From contig JAKAGN010000157.1 in NCBI GenBank assembly GCA_021815525.1, positions 1 to 6,594 on the forward strand: a stretch of 6,594 nucleotides of DNA, given 5' to 3'. Below, piece after piece: positions 1-4,077 of the stretch. Positions within the stretch are counted from its first letter, which is position 1, and each line of letters starts with the position of its first letter. This DNA is from Deltaproteobacteria bacterium (GTDB lineage: Bacteria > Desulfobacterota > Desulfobacteria > Desulfobacterales > Desulfatibacillaceae). A program made the translations under genes and the position numbers. Under the pieces are notes generated by a model, which was given only the letters and a program-made list of their open reading frames with translations, was not told where the DNA came from and searched no databases.

Positions 1-90
1 TGATCCATCCGTCCCGTGAAAGTTCTCCATCATCACCGGCTCGTAAAGCTTAACCTCATACTATCGGAAAAACGGCTGTGCAATAGAAAA
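1..90. other. Left-edge stretch, possible 5' end of an unseen minus-strand gene
   Basis: No gene can be called with confidence. On the minus strand an open frame runs off the left edge. It has in-frame GTG-ATG-ATG codons at 36-28 and would begin M-M-E-N-F-H-G-T-D, but no good Shine-Dalgarno precedes it. On the plus strand, stops at 17-19 and 51-53 could equally be the end of a gene entering from the left. This stretch is less GC-rich than the rest of the window. Only sequence to the left can decide between these readings. Confidence 0.2.
55..83 (-). promoter_or_regulatory. Weak candidate sigma70 promoter reading leftward
   Basis: On the minus strand, TTGCAC (83-78) and TATGAG (60-55) are separated by 17 bases. 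They match the -35 and -10 consensus at 4 to 5 and 4 of 6 positions. Transcription would start near 48, only about 15 bases before the possible GTG/ATG starts at 36-33. The spacing is right and the location fits a leftward gene, but matches of this quality occur by chance and no start codon with a ribosome binding site confirms it. Confidence 0.22.
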
Positions 91-136
91 GCAAAGACGC
101 CTCCGGCGGCCAAAGGCAAAGACGCCTCCGGCGGCC
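91..136 (+). repeat. 21-bp direct repeat, two copies
   Basis: A 21-base unit starting GCAAAGACGCC and ending GGCGGCC occurs exactly at 91-111 and again at 116-136, a period of 25 bases. Each copy contains the near-palindrome GCCTCCGGCGGC. The reverse complement of its GC-rich half, extended with GGGG (123-140), recurs at 645-662. These copies are therefore the outer part of the left arm of the inverted-repeat block covering 91-703. Confidence 0.85.
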
Positions 137-175
137 GGGGAGACTACGTCCCCCCGGACCCCCGATAATGGCTCC

Positions 176-192
176 GCGTTGCTGCGCAACGC
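176..192. repeat. Hairpin inside the left inverted-repeat arm
   Basis: GCGTTGC (176-182) and GCAACGC (186-192) form a perfect 7-bp stem around a 3-base loop. The same hairpin occurs in the right arm at 581-597. The arms therefore pair both with themselves and with each other. Confidence 0.8.
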
Positions 193-219
193 TCCGCAGT
201 TTTTATGAGGGCTTCGCAT

Positions 220-554
220 CCCGCCGCCCGACGCCAGTTGCGCCGAAGAGTGGCCAAGGGAAAGGAACCCGCGCCCATGCCCCAGCGCTTTGCAGCACGG
301 CCGGGGGCTTGCCGGAGCAGGCCGCAATAATCTCTATAAATTCAAAAATGTTAAACACCATGCGTTCAAAAAATGAACGCTTCATGCCCCATGCCCCCCG
401 GCCGGGCTCCGAGCGTTCAATTTTTGAACGTTCAAATTATGAACGCTTCCAACATCCTGAAATTATGTCATCTTTACCCCATGCAGAGCATCCGGGCCTT
501 GACTGGCCTACACGAAGTCCTTTTTTCCCAAGCTTCCAGGTGTCGGACGGAAAA
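220..554. other. Central spacer of the inverted-repeat block, no gene seen
   Basis: These roughly 335 bases hold no convincing gene. Open frames exist on both strands but lack ribosome binding sites, recognisable domains or coding-like composition, and they continue into the repeat arms. Composition changes sharply at about 325-375, where the sequence becomes AT-rich and includes TATAAA at 335-340. Positions 362-446 hold the GTTCA palindromes listed separately. A mixed stretch with a T-run near 521-527 follows. The spacer could carry a regulatory site or a small RNA, but nothing here proves either. Confidence 0.5.
362..446. repeat. Three GTTCA-N5-TGAAC palindromes
   Basis: Three 19-bp units share the plan (G/A)CGTTCA-N5-TGAACG(C/T). 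They lie at 362-380 (perfect 7-bp arms, spacer AAAAA), 413-431 (spacer ATTTT) and 428-446 (spacer AATTA). Units two and three overlap, and their junction TGAACGTTCA (425-434) is itself a perfect 10-bp palindrome, giving half-sites at 415, 425, 430 and 440. The spacers are all A/T and differ in sequence while the arms are conserved, as expected of binding sites for a dimeric protein. Similar GTTCA/TGAAC strings also occur as short intergenic repeats without known function. No neighbouring gene start lies at operator distance inside the window. Confidence 0.7.
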
Positions 555-575
555 ATGCGAAGCCCTCCAAAACCC

Positions 576-605
576 GCGGAGCGTTGCGCAGCAACGCGGA
601 GCCAT
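576..605. repeat. Exact 30-bp inverted copy of 168-197
   Basis: This is the best-conserved block of the right arm. It is identical to the reverse complement of 168-197 over 30 bases and contains the 7-bp-stem hairpin at 581-597. It lies 96 bases past the stop of the minus-strand V4R gene, so with its outer GC-rich companion (645-662) it would fold in the 3' end of that transcript and could serve as a structured, T-poor end. Conservation over 30 bases, including the loop, points to a maintained or recently copied element. Confidence 0.8.
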
Positions 606-670
606 AGCGGGGGTCCGGGGGCGGGCCATTTTCATGCTTTGGGCCCCCGGCCGCCGGAGGCGCTTCTGCT

Positions 671-698
671 TTTGCCTTTGCCTTTGCCTTTGCTTTGC
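671..698 (+). repeat. Short simple repeat (TTTGCC)3(TTTGC)2
   Basis: TTTGCC occurs three times in tandem (671-688), followed by TTTGC twice (689-698). The run directly abuts the reverse-complement stop codon (701-703) of the V4R gene. The left end of the block shows the complementary pattern (AAAGGCAAAG near 112-121). A hexamer tract like this can expand or contract by slippage, but here it lies just outside the coding sequence. Confidence 0.8.
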
Positions 699-700
699 TT

Positions 701-1438
701 TTACGTGTCCTTAAGCCGTGTCAGCTCGAAGACGCAGCGGGGCGCGCCGGTGGCGGCGCAGGCGGTTTCGCGGCAGGCGAAGGGTTCTCCGGCGATGGTT
801 CCGGCGTAGCCCGCCACTATTCCGGCGTAGAAGCTGCACACGGGCCGCTTCGAGGGGCCCAGCCAGCGGGCCTCCTGGGAGTTTTCCAGGAAGACCTTGA
901 GGGGCAGCCCCGAAAAATCGAAGTCGAGGTGTCCCCAGCCGCCCTCGTCGGTGATGAGGCGGCTCATCATGGTAAGGACGCGGCCGAAGAAGCGCCGCAC
1001 CACGGGGTCCTCGCGGACCTCGTCCAGTATCCGCGCGTTCATGATGAGGGGCGTGAGGGAGGATGGGGCCCAGCGGCCGCTTCCGAGTGCCTGGGAGACC
1101 TCCCAGGTGCAGAGCTTTACGCCCATCTCGTAGAGGGCGCGGTCCTTTTCCTCGGCGGCCAGGCGCGCGGCCAGGGTCTCGTGGAGGAGGTGGATGATCT
1201 TGGACCCCGCCATGATCTCCTCCACGCCGCCGATGCCGATCCGCCCGGTGGAGGGGTCGACGTCGTGGATCTCGAAGGCCGTGGCTCCCATGAAGGCCCT
1301 TGGAAGCACCATGAGCCGTTTCGAGAGAAGGGGCGCGTTGGCAAGGGGCCGCAGGAGGCTTTTCACGAGAAGGGGGTGGCGCGTTGAAAATCCCATGAGG
1401 CCCGACATCATCAGCATCCCGGCTCGCTTGGCGTTCAT
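701..1438 (-). CDS. V4R-domain (4-vinyl reductase-like) small-molecule-binding protein
   Basis: This complete 245-residue protein carries a C-terminal V4R domain (about residues 150-240). The family hallmarks are visible: CSFYAGIVAGYAGTIAGE (201-218) followed by E-T-A-C-A-A-T-G-A-P-R-C-V-F (224-237), giving conserved Cys201, Cys227 and Cys235 with the typical C-x-A-x-G-x-x-x-C-x-F ending. Cys110 and Cys222 are extra. V4R domains are predicted to bind hydrophobic small molecules, in some cases with a metal at the cysteines; they occur in BchJ and in the sensor part of XylR-type regulators. The N-terminal 100 residues are hydrophobic-basic and match no domain I recognise. There is no DNA-binding or catalytic partner domain, so the ligand and role are unknown. 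The ATG start has AAGGAAG (1452-1446) seven bases upstream. The gene diverges from kup and seems monocistronic. Confidence 0.85.
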   Translation of the reverse strand: MNAKRAGMLMMSGLMGFSTRHPLLVKSLLRPLANAPLLSKRLMVLPRAFMGATAFEIHDVDPSTGRIGIGGVEEIMAGSKIIHLLHETLAARLAAEEKDRALYEMGVKLCTWEVSQALGSGRWAPSSLTPLIMNARILDEVREDPVVRRFFGRVLTMMSRLITDEGGWGHLDFDFSGLPLKVFLENSQEARWLGPSKRPVCSFYAGIVAGYAGTIAGEPFACRETACAATGAPRCVFELTRLKDT

Positions 1439-1445
1439 TTGCAGG

Positions 1446-1452
1446 CTTCCTT
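1446..1452 (-). promoter_or_regulatory. Ribosome binding site of the V4R gene
   Basis: On the minus strand AAGGAAG (1452-1446) lies seven bases before the ATG at 1438. The spacing and strength support this start over later in-frame methionines at residues 8, 10 and 11. Confidence 0.75.
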
Positions 1453-1492
1453 CGATATGTTGGGTGGGGGGGCGGTTCCGGCCGATGGCGGC

Positions 1493-1520
1493 ACCTTATC
1501 ATTTTGACGCGGCGTGACAA
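1493..1520 (-). promoter_or_regulatory. Candidate promoter of the V4R gene
   Basis: On the minus strand TTGTCA (1520-1515) is followed after 16 bases by TAAGGT (1498-1493), preceded by TGA as in an extended -10 element. The -10 hexamer is a poor match (3 of 6). Transcription would begin near 1486, leaving a leader of about 48 bases. This is the best candidate in the short space available, but it is weak. Confidence 0.3.
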
Positions 1521-1552
1521 GGCCGGAAGCCCCGGCGGCCCGATTTTTTTCC

Positions 1553-1581
1553 TTGAATCGGCCCCACTCGGAAGGTAGGAT
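1553..1581 (+). promoter_or_regulatory. Sigma70-like promoter of the riboswitch-kup unit
   Basis: TTGAAT (1553-1558) and TAGGAT (1576-1581) are separated by exactly 17 bases, each matching 4 of 6 consensus positions. A run of seven T (1544-1550) directly upstream could act as an UP-like element. The predicted start of transcription, about 1588, coincides with the first bases of the riboswitch P1 helix (1590-1594). That coincidence is independent support, because transcripts often begin just before an aptamer. Confidence 0.55.
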
Positions 1582-1586
1582 CGCCC

Positions 1587-1710
1587 GATACGCCGAATCC
1601 CGTCAAGGGAGCGGGGGAACCGATCATCAGGGGCGCAGGGCGGAAATCCGCCCGGGACAACCTTCTCGGTCCCAGCCCGTCAGCTAACCTCGCAGGCGTC
1701 GAGGGGGAGC
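1587..1710 (+). promoter_or_regulatory. ydaO/yuaA-type cyclic di-AMP riboswitch aptamer
   Basis: The leader carries the conserved blocks of the ydaO RNA in order. CGCCGAATCC (1591-1600) comes first, then GGGAGCGGGGGAACC (1607-1621), AGGGGCG (1629-1635) and finally CCCGTCAGCTAACCTCGC (1676-1693) running into AGGCGTC (1694-1700). The last block closely matches the Bacillus subtilis ydaO core as I recall it. P1 forms between ACGCC (1590-1594) and GGCGT (1695-1699). Internal helices are visible: GGGCGG/CCGCCC (1638-1643 with 1648-1653, loop AAAT) and GGGAC/GTCCC (1654-1658 with 1669-1673). Known members of this class bind c-di-AMP and often control potassium or osmolyte transport and cell-wall genes. 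The location directly ahead of a K+ permease fits. The family is best known from Firmicutes; the call rests on primary-sequence blocks and hand-drawn pairings. Confidence 0.9.
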
Positions 1711-1725
1711 TTCCAAGGGGGAGGT

Positions 1726-1761
1726 CCTCCGCAGGGTCCATCCGCACCGGGAGGTTTTTTT
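1726..1761 (+). terminator. Riboswitch expression platform: terminator overlapping the kup ribosome binding site
   Basis: CCTCC (1726-1730) can pair with GGAGG (1750-1754) around a 19-base loop, and seven T follow at once (1755-1761). This has the shape of an intrinsic terminator. The 3' arm is also the Shine-Dalgarno of kup, ten bases before ATG 1765, so the hairpin would hide the ribosome binding site even without termination. A competing hairpin, CCTCG (1688-1692) with CGAGG (1700-1704), would consume the 3' side of P1, and GGGGGAG (1703-1709) could instead capture CCTCC. These give a plausible ligand-off state. The 5-bp stem is short and the long loop makes the terminator modest, so translational control is at least as likely. 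Confidence 0.45.
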
Positions 1762-1764
1762 ACG

Positions 1765-3807
1765 ATGAAACGCCCCAGGAAGCCGGGGGGCGGGGCCGGC
1801 GCGCCCAAGGCCCGCGATGGCTCCAGCCCTTCGGAGCCCAGCGGCCGGCCGGCCCCCGCAAAGGCCTCGCCTGGCGCGGCCGGCAGCGAGGGCGCCGCGC
1901 CCTTGGCCTTGGGGGAGGCCGCGGAGGGGGGGGGCGCCATGTCCCGGGGGGCGCTTGCCGCCATGTCGCTGGCGGCCCTGGGCGTGGTCTACGGCGACAT
2001 CGGAACGAGCCCCCTCTACGCGGTCCGCGAGTGCTTCCACGGCCTGCACCGCATAGCCATAAGCCCCGGGAACGTTCACGGGGTTCTTTCCCTCATCTTC
2101 TGGTCCCTGGCCGTCGTTGTCACCATAAAGTACGTCGTCTTCATCCTCCGGGTGGACAACAAGGGCGAGGGAGGCATCTTCGCCCTCATGGCGCTCCTGT
2201 CCCGGTCCAGGGACGGGCTTGCGGGCCGCAGCATGAAGGCGGTGGTGCTGGCGGGGATATTCGGGGCCGCGCTCCTCTACGGCGACGGCATCATCACGCC
2301 CGCCATCTCGGTTCTCTCGGCGGTGGAGGGCCTGGAGGTGGCGACCCCGGGCGCGACCCGCTACGTGGTGCCCATAACCTGCGCGGTGCTGGCCGGGCTT
2401 TTTTTCATTCAGCGCAGGGGCACGGCGCGCATAGGCAAGGTTTTCGGGCCCGTGATGCTCCTGTGGTTCTCGGCGCTTTCCCTCCTGGGGCTCGCGGAGG
2501 TGGTCAAATCGCCGGAGATACTAACCGCCGTGAACCCCCTCCACGCGGTGCGCTTTTTCGTCGAAAACCGGATGCACGGCATCGTGGTCCTAGGCTCGGT
2601 GGTCCTTTGCATCACGGGCGGCGAGGCCCTCTACGCGGACCTGGGGCACTTCAACCGGCCCTCCATACGCCTTTCCTGGACCGCCGTGGTGTGGCCCGCG
2701 CTTCTTTTGAACTACTTCGGCCAGGGGGCGATCCTCCTTTCGCGGCCCGAGACGGCGGTGAACCCCTTCTACGCCCTGGCCCCGCGGAGCCTCCTCATCC
2801 CCCTGGTGGTCCTGGCTACGGCGGCCACCGTGATCGCGTCCCAGGCAATGATCTCGGGGGTTTACTCCCTTACCCAGCAGGCCATGCAGCTGGGATTTCT
2901 GCCGCGCCTGCGGATCGTCCACACATCGAGCCACGTCCGCGGCCAGATTTACCTTCCCTTCGTGAACGCGCTGCTTTTCACGGCCTGCGTGATCCTGGTC
3001 CTGGCCTTCAAGAACTCGAGCGGCCTGGCCGGCGCCTACGGGCTGGCCGTCACTGCCACCATGGGCATAACCTCCATCCTATTCTTCTTCGTCTTGACCC
3101 GCGCGCTCCACCGATCCCAATGGCGCGCCGCGGTGCTGGTGGGGCTTTTCCTCCTCTTCGATCTCTCCTACTTCGGGGCCAACCTCTTGAAGCTCTTCGA
3201 CGGCGGCTGGCTCACCCTGGCGGTGGGGGCGGCCCTGACCGCCCTCATGACCTCCTGGCGCGACGGCCGGGCCGCGCTGGCGGAGAGCTTCGCCCGCGAG
3301 CGCGTCACCGAGGAGGAGTTCCTGGACAGCATAGAGGCCAGTCGGCCCGTGCGCATCCCCGGCACGGCCGTCTTCATGTCCGTGTCGCCCCAGGGCGTGC
3401 CGGTGGCCCTTCTCCACCATTACCGTTTCAACCACGTCCTGCCGCAGCGCATCCTCTTCGTCTCCTTGCTCACCGCCGACTCCCCCACCGTGCCCGAAAA
3501 CGAACGCGTGACCGTGCGGGTGCTGGGGCAGGGGTTCTACCGGGTGATCGCCCGCATGGGCTACATGGAAACCCCCCGCGTGCCCCACGTGCTGCAGCTG
3601 GCCGCGCGCCACGGCCTTTTCGTGGATCCGGACTCCGCCACCTACTACCTTGGCCGCGAAAGCCTCCTCACCACGGGCGCGGCCAGGATGTCCCACTGGC
3701 GCAAGAGCCTTTTCGTGTTCATGGCCCGCAACGCCCAAAACCCCATGTCCTTTTTCGGAATTCCCCCCAACCGCGTGGTGGAGCTGGGCATACAGCTTTC
3801 GGTTTGA
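1765..3807 (+). CDS. kup: Kup-family low-affinity potassium uptake permease
   Basis: This complete 680-residue protein belongs to the KUP/HAK/KT family (K_trans), inner-membrane K+ transporters thought to work by H+ symport. The family motifs occur in order: GVVYGDIGTSPLYA (73-86; Asp78 corresponds to E. coli Asp23), NKGEGGIFALMALL (132-145), LYGDGIITPAISVLSAVEGLE (171-191, Asp174 at the conserved acidic position), TGGEALYADLGHF (284-296), LNYFGQGAILL (315-325) and SQAMISGVYSLTQQA (359-373). The membrane core spans about 66-497. A full cytosolic C-terminal domain (498-680) ends with NRVVELGIQLSV, as in full-length Kup. ATG 1765 has GGGAGG (1749-1754) ten bases upstream, at the end of the riboswitch. 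A second possible start, ATG 1939 (residue 59), has its own GGAGG (1923-1927) and lies just before the conserved core. The 58 residues between are Gly/Ala/Pro/Lys-rich and probably disordered. Confidence 0.97.
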   Translation: MKRPRKPGGGAGAPKARDGSSPSEPSGRPAPAKASPGAAGSEGAAPLALGEAAEGGGAMSRGALAAMSLAALGVVYGDIGTSPLYAVRECFHGLHRIAISPGNVHGVLSLIFWSLAVVVTIKYVVFILRVDNKGEGGIFALMALLSRSRDGLAGRSMKAVVLAGIFGAALLYGDGIITPAISVLSAVEGLEVATPGATRYVVPITCAVLAGLFFIQRRGTARIGKVFGPVMLLWFSALSLLGLAEVVKSPEILTAVNPLHAVRFFVENRMHGIVVLGSVVLCITGGEALYADLGHFNRPSIRLSWTAVVWPALLLNYFGQGAILLSRPETAVNPFYALAPRSLLIPLVVLATAATVIASQAMISGVYSLTQQAMQLGFLPRLRIVHTSSHVRGQIYLPFVNALLFTACVILVLAFKNSSGLAGAYGLAVTATMGITSILFFFVLTRALHRSQWRAAVLVGLFLLFDLSYFGANLLKLFDGGWLTLAVGAALTALMTSWRDGRAALAESFARERVTEEEFLDSIEASRPVRIPGTAVFMSVSPQGVPVALLHHYRFNHVLPQRILFVSLLTADSPTVPENERVTVRVLGQGFYRVIARMGYMETPRVPHVLQLAARHGLFVDPDSATYYLGRESLLTTGAARMSHWRKSLFVFMARNAQNPMSFFGIPPNRVVELGIQLSV

Positions 3808-3959
3808 AGGACGGAGGAAAGGCGGCCTTGGCTGCCGGGGAAAAAGCTTTCCCGGCCTCCCGCGAAGGCTTGCGAAAAACTCAACCCGCTGCGTTGCGCC
3901 CAGGCACGCGGCGTGGTCACATGCAACAGAGCAGTGCGCTCCCTTCGCGCGTTTGCCTG
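3808..3959. other. Spacer after kup with two stable hairpins, no gene
   Basis: GCCGGGGAAA (3834-3843) and TTTCCCGGC (3848-3856) form a strong hairpin with one bulged G, 27 bases after the kup stop. It lacks a following T-run, so it is a possible 3'-end stabiliser rather than a classic terminator. Further on, GTTGC (3893-3897) pairs with GCAAC (3923-3927) and CACG (3905-3908) with CGTG (3912-3915), separated by symmetric 7-base internal loops. This resembles a REP-like dispersed intergenic element. I see no open frame with coding signs. Confidence 0.55.
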
Positions 3960-3983
3960 AAGGGTTGCTTGCCCTTTATTTTT
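3960..3983 (+). terminator. Weak intrinsic terminator, probably for kup
   Basis: AAGGG (3960-3964) pairs with CCCTT (3972-3976) around a 7-base loop, and TATTTTT follows (3977-3983). The stem is short. It is the only hairpin with a T-rich tail between kup and the next gene, and it lies just upstream of that gene's promoter, as expected at the boundary of two transcription units. Confidence 0.5.
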
Positions 3984-3988
3984 CGCTT

Positions 3989-4017
3989 TTGAAAAATTTT
4001 TGGGGTTTTGCTATGCT
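3989..4017 (+). promoter_or_regulatory. Sigma70 promoter with extended -10 for the ligase-TPR gene
   Basis: TTGAAA (3989-3994, 5 of 6 matches) and TATGCT (4012-4017, 4 of 6) are separated by exactly 17 bases, and TGC precedes the -10 as an extended -10 element. The surrounding AT-rich island contrasts with the GC-rich neighbourhood. Transcription should begin near 4024, leaving a leader of about 54 bases. Confidence 0.7.
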
Positions 4018-4068
4018 GTACGGTCTCGCCTAGCGGAAGCGGCGGCGGGGTGGCCCGAAATTTCATCC

Positions 4069-4072
4069 GGAG
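4069..4072 (+). promoter_or_regulatory. Ribosome binding site that fixes a GTG start
   Basis: GGAG (4069-4072) lies five bases before GTG 4078. The frame is open back to the TGA at 3958-3960 but has no ATG or GTG with a ribosome binding site between there and 4078. The next in-frame ATG (4129-4131, Met18) would cut into the HTH-like segment. GTG 4078 is therefore the preferred start. Confidence 0.7.
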
Positions 4073-4077
4073 CGCAC

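Larger units (their letters stand above)
91..703. repeat. Intergenic block bounded by long imperfect inverted repeats
   Basis: The left arm (about 91-219) and the right arm (about 555-700) are reverse complements over several matched blocks. These are 123-140 with 645-662 (18 bases exact), 151-163 with 609-621 (13 bases exact), 168-197 with 576-605 (30 bases exact) and 207-219 with 555-567 (13 bases exact). The blocks keep the same order and nearly the same spacing. The arms enclose about 335 bases (220-554) and no convincing gene. The right arm ends in a short simple repeat that overlaps the stop codon of the V4R gene. Possible identities are a non-autonomous mobile element or two opposed copies of a dispersed intergenic repeat that act as transcription ends. 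No transposase or target-site duplication is visible. Confidence 0.75.

Noticed and set aside
91..140. CRISPR-like direct repeats
   Set aside because: Only two copies with a 4-base gap occur. No spacers of CRISPR length and no cas genes are present.
203..385. 60-codon minus-strand frame with a hydrophobic start
   Set aside because: It begins within the first GTTCA palindrome, lacks a Shine-Dalgarno sequence and ends inside the repeat arm. There is no evidence for a real small protein.
362..446. LexA-type SOS box interpretation of the GTTCA palindromes
   Set aside because: LexA sites of the GAAC-N4-GTTC or GTTC-N7-GTTC kind have other half-site orientation or spacing. No SOS gene is adjacent.
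168..809. 213-codon plus-strand open frame across the inverted-repeat block
   Set aside because: It runs through both repeat arms, the simple repeat and the 3' end of the V4R gene. It has no ribosome binding site or domain, and its composition follows the repeats. I treat it as a chance frame in GC-rich repeat DNA.
701..1387. Plus-strand 230-codon frame opposite the V4R gene
   Set aside because: It is antisense to a recognised domain, has no ribosome binding site and is Gly/Glu/His-rich shadow sequence.
1521..1550. Hairpin GCCGG/CCGGC followed by seven T read as a terminator
   Set aside because: It lies between divergent genes, so no plus-strand transcript is expected to end there. The T-run is better explained as an upstream part of the kup promoter.
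2031..3992. 653-codon plus-strand frame inside and beyond kup
   Set aside because: It is rich in Arg, Pro, Gly and His and overlaps the fully conserved kup frame; it is a typical shadow in GC-rich coding DNA.
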